Shown in pieces: positions 56,041 through 64,000 of a stretch of 64,000 nt of DNA. The notes under the pieces are model-generated. The model saw nothing but the letters and a program-made list of their open reading frames with translations, searched no databases and was not told where the DNA came from. Position 1 is the stretch's first letter. Every line of letters starts with the position of its first letter. The DNA comes from Pseudomonas sp. Irchel s3h17 (lineage in GTDB: Bacteria; Pseudomonadota; Gammaproteobacteria; Pseudomonadales; Pseudomonadaceae), in assembly GCF_900187505.1 (NCBI RefSeq), contig NZ_FYDL01000016.1:62001-126000 (forward strand). The letters run 5' to 3'. The position numbers and the translations under genes were made by a program.

Positions 56041-58022
56041 CGGGATGTTGCTCCTGGCTGCGGTAAAGCATGCCAATTCTGTAATTCGTAGAGAGTCTGT
56101 TCAGCGGTGGTGAAGCGGTTGGTGATGCGGCTGACATACGTGGGGTACAGCAGCAGCGTGCCCGCCACCAGTTCATCCAGGTTCAACTGGCGTCCACGCC
56201 GGGCTTGCACGTCGGGGTGCAGGTCGACATCCCGGGTCAGCCCCCAGCCGGCATAGAACGGCTGGCCATAGGTGGTGACCGGCACACCGCGCAGCAAGGC
56301 TTCGAAGCCGGACTGGGAGGTCAGCACGTGCACCTCGTCCACGGTTTCGAGCAATTGCTGCAAGGGCGTATTGCCGATGACCTCGTCGCACCAATGCACC
56401 GTTTGTGCTTCGTCGTCGCCTCGGGCACGGGTACCGGCCAGCACTTCAGGGTGCGGCTTGTACAGCACCCATGCCTCGGGATTGCGCTCACGCACCGCCT
56501 GCAGCAGTTGCAAGTTGCTGCGGATGCGATGGGCGCCGAAGCGGATCGAGGCATCGTCTTCCACCTGGCCGGTCACCAGGATCACCCGTTGCGCCAGGGG
56601 TGGACGCTGCCAGTCGTTGCCAGGCAAATTGTATTTGGTTACGCCTGCGCGGCAGATGGCCAGGCGCAGTGCTTGTGCCCGGGCCAGCAGTTCGGGGGAG
56701 AAATGCTGATTCAGCAGGATGCGTTCCAGGCGCGAGGGGCGCGTGGCGTCGTAATAGATACCGAGATCGTCGACTACCCAGGACAGGGGGCGGGCCTTGC
56801 CGGCGCCAAGGCCGACCGAACGCAGGAAGCCATCTTCCACCCGGCTGACCAGGAGCGGGTGCGCTTCGAGGGCGGCGTCATGTTTGCAGCCCCAGGAGAC
56901 TACAGGAAGACCTTGCGCAGCGCGCTTTTTGGGTTTGATGAACCGGATGGCCGTGCCATCGAAAAACAGCTTTGCCAGGGGGTGCTTCCAGCGACTGAAC
57001 CCTACCATCTGGATGGCACCGGGTAGCGCACTGCGATGGCGGCGTTGCAGGCCGAACCAGTTGATCAGCGCTTCCGGGGTGCATGGCTGACCGGTTTCGG
57101 GGCTGACATAACGCGGGTAGCGCACCAGGCTGGCGTGTACCAGCTGTGCAAGGCTCACCGGTTGGCGCCGTGACGGTGCCGGCAGGCGGTCATTGGTGAG
57201 CCCCCAGCCAGCATAGAAGGGCATGCCCCAGGTGCGAACGGGCACATTCCACAGCAATGCGTCGAAACCCAGCTGCGAGGTCATCACGTACACAGCCCGC
57301 ATGCGCGGCAGCAACTCGGCGGGGTGAACATTACGCGCCAGGATCTGCACCCGTGGATGGCTTGCCAGCGCCTTCAGGTCGAAATGTCCCTGTTTGCGGC
57401 CGGCAACCACGTCCGGGTGAACCTTGAGCAGGATCGTGCTGGCAGGAAAACTCGCCAGGGCAGCTTCGAGCATCGCCCTGAAGTCGGAGGGGCCGGCACC
57501 TTGCAGCGAGGCATCGGCAAAGGTCTGGTCGGCCACCAGCACGCAGTCGGCGGGCAGGTCGGGGTGTTCGATGCGGGCATCGTTGTATTTGGACACCCGT
57601 TGTTGTTGCCACAGCAGTTGCAGCGCCGTCGCACGCAGGGTGGCGGCATCGTCCAGGGGGACGGCAATCAACTGTTCCAGGCGCGAAGGCGCGCTGGCAT
57701 CGTAGTACACGCCGATGTCATCGACGATCAACGACAGCGGCGGTTCGTCAGCGCCCAGGCCCACGGAACGCAGGAAGCCGTCTTCGAGTGTGAGGATGGG
57801 CCGATTGGCTTTCGCTGCCTCGGTCATGGCCTTGAGCGCACTGGGCTTGCGCCCCCATGCCATCACGCAGTCGGCGTGTTCCATATCGCCCACAGTCCCG
57901 TTGTGCGGCGCGTAATCGGGCAGCAGCGAGGGCAGCGTGGCAATGCGTTGAGCACCCTTGGAGAGGATCAACAAGCGCGGGCGATGAGAAACGTCATCCA
58001 TAAACGTGGAGCGGAAATCCAT
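55980..58022 (-). CDS. kpsC: KpsC-like capsule polysaccharide beta-Kdo transferase, copy 2
   Basis: A 680-residue two-module protein. Module 1: TLEDGFLRSVGLGADEPP, RVSKYND, LLKVHPDVVAG, YVMTSQLGFDALL, FYAGWGLTNDR. Module 2: RVEDGFLRSVGLGAGKARP, VTKYNLP, VTGQVEDDASIRFG, YKPHPEVLAG, VLTSQSGFEALL, FYAGWGLTRD. It is the first gene of the operon running down to 48682. The 170 bases between it and the kinase gene are A+T-rich and contain a -10-like TATTAT on the minus strand (58075-58080), so the operon promoter is probably there. No good Shine-Dalgarno precedes ATG 58022; ATG 58001 (MDDVSHRP) is an alternative. Confidence 0.9.
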   Translation of the reverse strand: MDFRSTFMDDVSHRPRLLILSKGAQRIATLPSLLPDYAPHNGTVGDMEHADCVMAWGRKPSALKAMTEAAKANRPILTLEDGFLRSVGLGADEPPLSLIVDDIGVYYDASAPSRLEQLIAVPLDDAATLRATALQLLWQQQRVSKYNDARIEHPDLPADCVLVADQTFADASLQGAGPSDFRAMLEAALASFPASTILLKVHPDVVAGRKQGHFDLKALASHPRVQILARNVHPAELLPRMRAVYVMTSQLGFDALLWNVPVRTWGMPFYAGWGLTNDRLPAPSRRQPVSLAQLVHASLVRYPRYVSPETGQPCTPEALINWFGLQRRHRSALPGAIQMVGFSRWKHPLAKLFFDGTAIRFIKPKKRAAQGLPVVSWGCKHDAALEAHPLLVSRVEDGFLRSVGLGAGKARPLSWVVDDLGIYYDATRPSRLERILLNQHFSPELLARAQALRLAICRAGVTKYNLPGNDWQRPPLAQRVILVTGQVEDDASIRFGAHRIRSNLQLLQAVRERNPEAWVLYKPHPEVLAGTRARGDDEAQTVHWCDEVIGNTPLQQLLETVDEVHVLTSQSGFEALLRGVPVTTYGQPFYAGWGLTRDVDLHPDVQARRGRQLNLDELVAGTLLLYPTYVSRITNRFTTAEQTLYELQNWHALPQPGATSRWQDLKQRLSSLLGMRRLRS

Positions 58023-58192
58023 TAGAGTGATCGATTGCGCAAGGCAATGCCGATGGAAAAGCCATTGCCCCTGAATAATATCGCGCGAATGTTAATACAA
58101 TTTAACAGATGGAGAACTGTCTTTCGGGCAAATACGTAGGAAGAGTCCGAAAAGTGTTCGCTATCACCCTCGATGACGCCCTTTCGCCAAGC

Positions 58193-59233
58193 TCACAGCA
58201 AACTGAGCAAGTAGTCGTACTTCTGTCGCAGCACCGGCATGCGCTGTTTTTCCTGATACTCGGCAATGGTTTCCGGGCGCAGGCAATGGAAGAGGGCATT
58301 GAGCAGGAACATGTAGTGCAGGTTGCGCAGCGCTTCCCCGGTGTCGAAGCCGGCGGGCAGGGCCTCGCGGTAGGCGTCCAGGAACTGCTGCCGGGCGGTG
58401 AGGAATACCGGCATGTCCTTGCGCCGGAACAAGGCCCCCAGATAGGCCCCGCCATCGAACCCCACGCGTCCGACCTTGACCTCGCTCCAGTCGATCAATT
58501 GCAGCTGGCCATTGTCGATGAACAGGTTCTTGCGCAGGTAATCCATGTGGCTGATGCAGCGGGGACTGCGGCGCGCGGCCCGGCCCAGGCGTGCCAGCAG
58601 CGGCTCGAAAGCCTTGAACGAGTCGGCCAGGCCATTGAAGCGCTCATCGCTCTGGGCCAGGCGTTCGAGCTCGGGCAGGCAGCGGGCGAAGTTGAAGCGT
58701 GGACGCAGCAGGAACCAGGGGCGAAAGAAGTCCATGCTCCAGAACAGCGGGGCCTTGTGCCACGGCTGCTGGCTCAGATAGCGGTGGCTGAGGCTTTCCA
58801 GTTCGGCGATACCGAGCGCCAGTTGCTTGGCAATGGCCTGCATGCGTGGCGGTTTACCGCGCGCGAAGCCGGTGAAAATCAGGCTTTCCCAGGGGGTTTC
58901 AATGACGCCGAGGCAGGCGGGGTAGTGAAAGTGCTTGCTGCCCCTGAGCATGTCCCGGGCTCGATAAAAACGGGCCTCCTGGCTGCCGATGAAGGCCACT
59001 TTGCGAATCGATTTTTCCACCAGTTCCAGGTCCTGGCCCGTGCAGGGGTCGACCAGTCGATGGTGGCGCACGTAGTTGACGAATGAGGCGTTGGAGGCCA
59101 GGTCCTGGCTGGTGATGGTCAGGGGGCGCTCGCCCCATTGAGGGTGCAGGGTGCGTAAATGGTGTTCCAGGTGACCGTGTTGCCAACGGTAGAGCGTTCT
59201 GCAACCTTGCAGGGGATGTAGATCCAGGTTCAT
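58193..59233 (-). CDS. Phosphotransferase-fold (APH/choline-kinase-like) protein
   Basis: A 346-residue protein with the Brenner motif HxDxxxxN (His229, Asp231, Asn236 in SHMDYLRKNLF) and the metal-binding Asp248 in QLIDWSEV, the hallmarks of small-molecule kinases such as aminoglycoside, choline or homoserine kinases and LPS core kinases. The usual N-terminal lysine could be Lys74 in LELVEKSIRKVAF. Its position between kpsC and kpsF suggests phosphorylation of a lipid, a sugar or Kdo in the capsule pathway. It is transcribed toward the capsule operon and may be part of it. Confidence 0.7.
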   Translation of the reverse strand: MNLDLHPLQGCRTLYRWQHGHLEHHLRTLHPQWGERPLTITSQDLASNASFVNYVRHHRLVDPCTGQDLELVEKSIRKVAFIGSQEARFYRARDMLRGSKHFHYPACLGVIETPWESLIFTGFARGKPPRMQAIAKQLALGIAELESLSHRYLSQQPWHKAPLFWSMDFFRPWFLLRPRFNFARCLPELERLAQSDERFNGLADSFKAFEPLLARLGRAARRSPRCISHMDYLRKNLFIDNGQLQLIDWSEVKVGRVGFDGGAYLGALFRRKDMPVFLTARQQFLDAYREALPAGFDTGEALRNLHYMFLLNALFHCLRPETIAEYQEKQRMPVLRQKYDYLLSLL

Positions 59234-59400
59234 GACTTCAACTTAGACAAGCGCCACATGGCTGATTTATAGCGGTTTTGGTAACAATATGCTGCGTCAT
59301 ACAGAGCAAAGGCACAACGAAAAGTTTGCCGAGAGGTCGGTTGTTGCAGGTTGGATGGGCATCAAAGTGTTTAAATTGCCTGCCCGGCAGTAAAGGGACT

Positions 59401-59428
59401 TTGCTAAATGTTGCATAAACCATAAAAT
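59401..59428 (+). promoter_or_regulatory. Candidate promoter for kpsF
   Basis: TTGCTA (59401-59406), 16 bases, TAAAAT (59423-59428) in the 237-base divergent region between the kinase gene and kpsF. Confidence 0.4.
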
Positions 59429-59470
59429 TCGCGGCTCGATGCCACGTTGCTCAGGGACGAAAGTCATAAA

Positions 59471-60403
59471 ATGAATCACCTTGCAATAGCAAAAGAAGCC
59501 CTTATCGCCCAAGCGCAGGCAGTTACTCAATTGGCCAGCCGCCTGGATGATGAATTCCAGAATGCCGTCGAACTCATCCTCGGCTGCAAGGGGCGCGCAG
59601 TCGTGTGTGGCATGGGCAAGTCCGGTTTGATCGGGAAAAAAATGGTTGCGACCTTTGCCTCCACCGGTACCCCAAGTTTCTTCCTGCACCCGGCGGAAGC
59701 CTTTCATGGTGACCTGGGCATGCTCAAGCCCAGCGACGTGCTGATCCTTATCAGCTACAGCGGCGAAACCGAGGAATTGATCAAGCTGATCCCTAGCCTG
59801 AAGTCATTTGGCAATAAGTTCATCGCCATGACTGGTAACGGCAAGTCGACCTTGGTCAAGCACGCGGATATCTGGCTGGACATCTCTGTCGAGCGTGAGG
59901 TTTGTCCGAACAACCTGGCGCCGACTACTTCGACTCTGGCGACCATGGCTATGGGGGATGCGCTGGCCGTGGCCTTGATTGAAGCCCTGGAGTTCAAGGC
60001 CATGGACTTTGCCCGATTCCACCCTGGTGGCAGCTTGGGCCGTAAACTGCTGACCCGCGTGAGTGACGTCATGCATTCCCCAGCGCCGGCCGTTACCCCT
60101 GCAACCAGTTTTCACGATTGCTTGCTGGTGATGACTCAAAGCCGCCTGGGCCTGACCGTGGTCATGGAAGAGGACAAACTGGTTGGTATCGTGACCGACG
60201 GCGACCTGCGTCGTGCGTTGCTGGAAAACCAGAGTGTGATTCACTCTACCGTTGCCCATTTCATGACCGTCAATCCGCACACCATCAAGGACAATGCACA
60301 GATGTCAGAGGCAGAAGCCTATATGCTCGACAACAAGATTCGAGCGTTGGCCGTTACCGATCATGAGGGTGCTGTTGTGGGTGTGGTTGAGATCTTCGAC
60401 TGA
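59471..60403 (+). CDS. kpsF: D-arabinose-5-phosphate isomerase KpsF/KdsD
   Basis: A 310-residue enzyme converting ribulose-5-phosphate to arabinose-5-phosphate, the first step to Kdo. The SIS domain shows VVCGMGKSGLIGKKMVATFA, FLHPAEAFHGDLGM and ISYSGETEEL; LARFHPGG-type residues appear as FARFHPGGSLGRKLL; two CBS domains follow (VSDVMHSPAPAV, VAHFMTVNPHTI). A capsule-linked paralogue of the housekeeping kdsD is expected next to kpsC/kpsS, supplying Kdo for the linker. ATG 59471 gives MNHLAIAKEAL; a TTG eight codons upstream is unlikely. A terminator follows. Confidence 0.92.
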   Translation: MNHLAIAKEALIAQAQAVTQLASRLDDEFQNAVELILGCKGRAVVCGMGKSGLIGKKMVATFASTGTPSFFLHPAEAFHGDLGMLKPSDVLILISYSGETEELIKLIPSLKSFGNKFIAMTGNGKSTLVKHADIWLDISVEREVCPNNLAPTTSTLATMAMGDALAVALIEALEFKAMDFARFHPGGSLGRKLLTRVSDVMHSPAPAVTPATSFHDCLLVMTQSRLGLTVVMEEDKLVGIVTDGDLRRALLENQSVIHSTVAHFMTVNPHTIKDNAQMSEAEAYMLDNKIRALAVTDHEGAVVGVVEIFD

Positions 60404-60430
60404 TCCAGCTGCATGCTCACAAAGAGTAAC

Positions 60431-60455
60431 TGGACCCGATAACGGATCCATTTTT
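60431..60455 (+). terminator. Terminator of kpsF
   Basis: TGGACCCG, ATAA, CGGATCCA (one mismatch) followed by TTTTTC, 27 bases after the stop. Confidence 0.7.
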
Positions 60456-60888
60456 CTGCGCGAACTTGCTGCGCCATGTTCGCCATAACCTGCAGCAGTC
60501 CCCGGTATCGTATCTTTAACCGACTCATAGGGAAACTCAACAGCAGCTCGCAGTTCCTGGTACTTCCAGTGATTGACAGTGCGCGTGTTGCATTGGCTGT
60601 CTCCATGCCGCAGCTTGCGGGCTCAACATCATCTCTGCGGTGGTGGGCGCAGGGCACAGGGCGTCCTTCTCTATCTGAAGGCGTCCGGAGAACTCGACTC
60701 GGGCAGACGCTTGATGATATGCCCTGCGCAAGGAGATCGGCCCTGCGCGTTGCAAGGTTTCGTACTACATCTCTATCCAATAGCTCCTTGAAATACCTCC
60801 TCAAGTCCGCAGGGTCATCAGAGTCGCGATGTAATGCCAGTGCTTTGAGCAATGGTTAAGGAAACGCACCCTGCGTGTGGCTAGTCAT
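60456..60888 (-). pseudogene. Probable gene remnant with early nonsense codon, unidentified
   Basis: On the minus strand an excellent ribosome-binding site (AAAGGAG, six bases, ATG at 60888) starts a frame that meets TAA after ten codons. The same frame then continues open (LLKALALHRDSDDPADLRRY, then FKELLDRDVVRNLATRR) past 60456. A second frame looks equally protein-like nearer 60600, so a frameshift is also possible. I cannot name the ancestral gene. Just upstream, 60881-61009 holds a 42-codon frame (MIKHIRIRLLGHETA) of doubtful reality. Nothing else is recognised up to 61097. Confidence 0.35.
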
Positions 60889-61097
60889 GCATTGCTCCTT
60901 TGGTCGTTGGCTTTGTGGCCAGGCTTTTGTCGATTGGCTGCACGAATTTATCGGTGGCCAGTGGCGCGGTTTCATGGCCTAGCAGCCGTATACGGATATG
61001 CTTGATCATCCTATGACCTCGCTGGCAGCGATAGGCAGATTAACAGACTAGATGGCGACCAGCCCTTGAGTGCCCACTCTTGATCAGAAGCCGTTAC

Positions 61098-62042
61098 CTA
61101 CTTGAGCGCATAAATTTCCCGGGTTCGGCCTGTTTCGGCCCTCCCGGTGGTCACGCCGATATATAAAAGTGGCTCGTTGCCACCCTCTAAGTGGCTGTAG
61201 CAGAGACCTTCTGGCTCGTATGACCAGCGCGCCGGAAGATTGTCCTTTCCCGGATTGATGTCCGGTATATCCCCTAATTCGCGGCCATTGATAGAGAAGT
61301 AAACCACCGGTTTGATGGCTGCGGCCTTGGAGGTTCCGTATGAGATCGCGACGACATCCTTGTAGCAGGCAAGCCCCTGTACTGGTAGTCCCGGTTTGGT
61401 GAGGATGCTCCATTCATACTCAAATAGCTGGGAGCAATTCTGCGAAGGATGATTAAGCACCGCTTCCAGGTTGAATACTCTCACCGTATTCATACTGCCA
61501 GACGGGCCGCGTTTTCTGCTCACCGCGATAAGCCACTTGTTGTCGTAACTCACCGTGACGGTTACTGCAAATGGAATGAAGGGCGCGCCAAACAGGGTGT
61601 ATCGTTTCACATCGACGCTGCCGCTAGTCGAGTACTTGAACCTCACGACATCACGACTGCGGCCCGGAGCGGCCGCCCACATCCAAGCCTCGCTTCCCGA
61701 ATGTTCTAATGTCAGCCCCTGGTGGCCGATCACTTCTGTGGCAGGCTGCATGGATAGGGGAAGTCCTTCTCCGTAAGGGATAAGCTCATACTTCGCGATG
61801 ATGGTCTGGGAAGGATAGTTACGCGTGACGAACTGGCCGTAGATTGTGTTTCTACGGTCGTCTATGGTGAAGGACTGAAATGCAACGTCCATTGCGTTGT
61901 ATTTAGAAGGGAGACGCATGGAAAAGTAAGGGCGCTCTCCGCCTCTGTTCTTCCTGCCGAAGGATGCTGCTTCTACATAAGGAGCCATCAAGAACGAAAG
62001 CAAGGCGGAGTTGAAGGTGCGTCTTGATATAGCCTTTTTCAT
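61098..62042 (-). CDS. Exported propeller-like protein of unknown function
   Basis: A 314-residue protein. Its N-terminus MKKAISRRTFNSALLSFLMA contains SRRTF, a twin-arginine motif, ending in VEAA, so it is probably exported folded by Tat. The body alternates short strands and turns (DVAFQSFTIDDRRNTIYGQF, SGSEAWMWAAAPG, SYDNKWLIAVSRKRG, GLACYKDVVAISYGTS, YEPEGLCYSH, LLYIGVTTGRAETGRTREIY), suggesting a five- or six-bladed beta-propeller. The ending YEPEGL...LYIGV...R..EIYA recalls TagC-like and phage receptor-binding propellers, a weak analogy. It lies 13 bases after the Stealth gene on the same strand. A capsule-binding or -modifying role is a guess from context. Confidence 0.5.
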   Translation of the reverse strand: MKKAISRRTFNSALLSFLMAPYVEAASFGRKNRGGERPYFSMRLPSKYNAMDVAFQSFTIDDRRNTIYGQFVTRNYPSQTIIAKYELIPYGEGLPLSMQPATEVIGHQGLTLEHSGSEAWMWAAAPGRSRDVVRFKYSTSGSVDVKRYTLFGAPFIPFAVTVTVSYDNKWLIAVSRKRGPSGSMNTVRVFNLEAVLNHPSQNCSQLFEYEWSILTKPGLPVQGLACYKDVVAISYGTSKAAAIKPVVYFSINGRELGDIPDINPGKDNLPARWSYEPEGLCYSHLEGGNEPLLYIGVTTGRAETGRTREIYALK

Positions 62043-62055
62043 TTGTAATTGGCGT

Positions 62056-63597
62056 TTATCTGGAGGATAAGTAGAGAGTTTGTTTGGTTACTTCCCAGGT
62101 CGACCTTTCAGGGTAGCGCTCCAGGAAAAACTTCTGAGACAGTTCTTTATAAACTAGATCGCTGGAGCTGTTGCCGCCATCGTTAATGCAAACGAATTTA
62201 TACTGAACAGAGCCATTATTTAGCAGCTTCTTGATATTGCTGGGTTTCGCGGTAAAGTTTTTTACGTCGGCGCTTATGGCGCATCCCGTGGCACAGGAGT
62301 AGTGCTGGCAGAGGAACGAGGCGACGTTTATGTCAGTGGTTGATCTCAATTTCGAGTTTCGCGTTGTTTGGAATGCCTCATCGAATCGGCCCTCAAGCTC
62401 CTCTAGCACCGATCGCTTCAATGCATACGGAACATGCTTGTGCGGCCGTCTTGGTCTGCGCTGGAACGTGTCATGGAGTAGTTGACTGGAGTTCTTGGTG
62501 GCAACGATGTAGTCCGGTGTATCAGCTGAAATTTCATCAGGGTAGGCAAGCCCATAGGGCTCGAAATACGCGATCGCACGGCCGTACTCATCGAAAAAGT
62601 CCCCAGGCAGGCAGGGCTGCCCGAGGAAGAAGTCATCATTGAAGTAAATGAAGTTCTCTGAGAGCCCCCTGATTCTATGCAGGCAGGACTCGATGGCATG
62701 CGAGTTAAACGTTGGCAGCACTGACGGATCGGGGAATACGTTCTCGTGGCGCACCCATTCTATACTGGGATGCTCGACGGACAGCCATGCGGGGGGGGCA
62801 CAGTTGCTTACCACATAAATTCTGTTGAGCCAAGGCGCATACTTCCCGAGAGAGCGAAGCGAGTAGCGAAACTCATCATTGTTAGTGTATCGGTCAGCAT
62901 CGAATGATTTCCCTGGAAGTGCTTGCCGCCAGGCGCTCTGCCATTCAGGGTCGGCGCTATTGACCCATGTATAGACCGCATCAATGGGTTTTGCTTGCGG
63001 TTCTACTTCGCGGCTCATGCAAATACTGCCGCGCTCGCTGGGTGGGAGCTTTCTGATCCAGACATTGCCCGATCGAAGCACCATACCCCCTGAGGGGAGG
63101 GCGTCGCCGATAAAGAAGTGGATGACTGTACAGTCGCAGTCATCTAGGTCGGACAATTCCATGACAAAGTCAGAGGCTGTCGACAGGAGCTTGCAGAGTC
63201 GTCTGGACAAGCCAAGCGCCTGGTGACTCAACCTGAAGCTGTATCGGCCATCCAATGTGTAAATATTTACTCGCAATGGATGGGCCGATCTGACCGCATC
63301 CACCAGCTTCAGGGTGTATTCGATCTGACCTTGCTCGATCAGCAGACTGGCGGGATCAGAGCCATCCTTCACGCCACTTCGACCTCCCAATGCCTCCTTC
63401 AGGAATGCCAAAAGTCCTAAAGACCTCAGCTTTTCTCGATCGAATCCTATGGTGTCTGGCTCTCTTTTTTCGGTCACGCCAGATTCGATAGAAAATGAAT
63501 TTTTCTTTTCAATTCGCTTGCGAAACAGATCATAGAAGAATAAGTCTGTATTCGTGATTAACTTTTTAAGTTTCTTGAGTTCGCGAAGAATGATCAT
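62056..63597 (-). CDS. Stealth-family capsular sugar-phosphate transferase
   Basis: A 513-residue protein with all core Stealth regions: CR1 PIDAVYTWVNSADPEW at ~205; CR2 YTNNDEFRYSLRSLGKYAPW with IYVVSNCAPPAWL and FIYFNDDFFLG; CR3 RRPHKHVPYALKRSVLEEL; CR4 near the C-terminus (FVCINDGGNSSSD). These enzymes transfer hexose-1-phosphate and build phosphodiester-linked capsules (SacB, CpsY, XcbA). The first ~200 residues are an unassigned extension. Base composition is clearly more A+T-rich than the kpsC/kpsS region, suggesting separate acquisition. It is coupled by ATGA overlap to the gene upstream. Confidence 0.87.
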   Translation of the reverse strand: MIILRELKKLKKLITNTDLFFYDLFRKRIEKKNSFSIESGVTEKREPDTIGFDREKLRSLGLLAFLKEALGGRSGVKDGSDPASLLIEQGQIEYTLKLVDAVRSAHPLRVNIYTLDGRYSFRLSHQALGLSRRLCKLLSTASDFVMELSDLDDCDCTVIHFFIGDALPSGGMVLRSGNVWIRKLPPSERGSICMSREVEPQAKPIDAVYTWVNSADPEWQSAWRQALPGKSFDADRYTNNDEFRYSLRSLGKYAPWLNRIYVVSNCAPPAWLSVEHPSIEWVRHENVFPDPSVLPTFNSHAIESCLHRIRGLSENFIYFNDDFFLGQPCLPGDFFDEYGRAIAYFEPYGLAYPDEISADTPDYIVATKNSSQLLHDTFQRRPRRPHKHVPYALKRSVLEELEGRFDEAFQTTRNSKLRSTTDINVASFLCQHYSCATGCAISADVKNFTAKPSNIKKLLNNGSVQYKFVCINDGGNSSSDLVYKELSQKFFLERYPERSTWEVTKQTLYLSSR

Positions 63598-64000
63598 TTT
63601 ATGAGGAATTTCATGCGGCGGCGAAAAGTATCATAACGGTCCACGTGGCCGGGTTTGTTTTCAAAATAGATGGAGTAGTCATGAATGTTCTTTCCATTGG
63701 CTAGGCACTTTTCTATGAATGCGGTGATCAGTGTAGGATCACCAGTGTTCTGCCCTTCGGAATATTCTTTGTGTATTTCGCGAAAATACAAAAAATTATT
63801 CTTGCGCGATGAAGAATGCTGATTGCCCGCTGTGTTCTTCTCATGAAAAATATGGAAAAAGAAGTCCTTTTCCAGTAATGCATCAAGACATAGGCGCCCC
63901 AGCTCACGCCTGAAGCCCTGCGCGAACAGGGGGGAGCGCATCGTGGCGTTGGAGAGGAAGTCTGGTGACGGACTGATCAACAAATGCAGTGAGGCCAGCC
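63594..64000 (-). CDS. Truncated protein at window edge, unidentified
   Basis: The frame is open from the right edge of the window to a stop at 63594, so the N-terminal part is missing. About 135 residues are visible. They are rich in Phe, His, Lys and Asn (DFFFHIFHEKNTAGNQHSS, YFREIHKEYSEGQNTGDP, FENKPGHVDRYDTFRRRMKF) and match no family I recognise. A start inside the window is possible only at rare codons such as TTG 63983. The stop overlaps the Stealth start (ATGA), so the two are co-translated and this is probably another capsule-assembly gene of the strain-specific region. Confidence 0.55.
   Translation of the reverse strand, partial: LASLHLLISPSPDFLSNATMRSPLFAQGFRRELGRLCLDALLEKDFFFHIFHEKNTAGNQHSSSRKNNFLYFREIHKEYSEGQNTGDPTLITAFIEKCLANGKNIHDYSIYFENKPGHVDRYDTFRRRMKFLIK

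Overview
This window is Pseudomonas chromosome, most likely from the P. fluorescens group. The evidence is GC-rich coding sequence, Pseudomonas-specific gene neighbourhoods (psrA-nagZ-mtnP, mfd-gap, sthA-lolCDE, copRS-cupredoxin-queF, mlaA-rssB-rssC-tal-dusA) and many GTGGCGAGSGAGCTTGCTC-type REP/REPIN palindromes. I read it by eye. Product names rest on motifs and remembered family sequences, not on searches.

About 1-31 kb is core genome: the 3' end of psrA; cell-wall recycling (nagZ) and methylthioinosine salvage (mtnP); an operon mfd-csiV-SNF2 helicase; an NAD(P)H and carbon-metabolism stretch (gap, apbE, sthA); a PilZ-glycerophosphodiesterase pair; the lipoprotein export operon lolCDE; a copper-type two-component system facing a periplasmic cupredoxin; queF; a HAD pseudoenzyme; mlaA; the rssB/rssC general-stress switch; tal and dusA. 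At 29.5-31.3 kb come a secreted cupin, an atypical NarL-type regulator and a small PilZ protein.

At 31.4-38.6 kb the content is accessory: a 1,959-residue VCBS/RTX-type adhesin containing four 375-bp tandem repeats, then a parDE toxin-antitoxin pair bracketed by imperfect direct repeats.

From 38.6 kb to the window end is a capsule (K-antigen) locus of rkp/kps type. A 2,517-residue iterative type I polyketide synthase without a thioesterase is followed by an alpha-oxoamine synthase. After a REPIN/62-bp tandem array, a tightly overlapping convergent operon encodes, in transcription order, a two-module KpsC, KpsS, an SDR ketoreductase, an LtaS-like membrane phosphotransferase, a GNAT acyltransferase, a second KpsC and a phytanoyl-CoA-type dioxygenase. 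A phosphotransferase-fold kinase and divergent kpsF (Kdo pathway) follow. The final 3.5 kb is richer in A+T and carries a Tat-signal propeller-like protein, a Stealth-family sugar-phosphate transferase and a truncated gene, probably the strain-variable polymer region.

The main inference is that PKS, oxoamine synthase, SDR, dioxygenase and GNAT together build a sphingoid- or fumonisin-like aminolipid that may anchor or prime the capsule whose poly-Kdo linker KpsC/KpsS assemble. The core genes match the Sinorhizobium rkpA/G/H/I/J set. The dioxygenase, the GNAT and the second KpsC are additions to that set.
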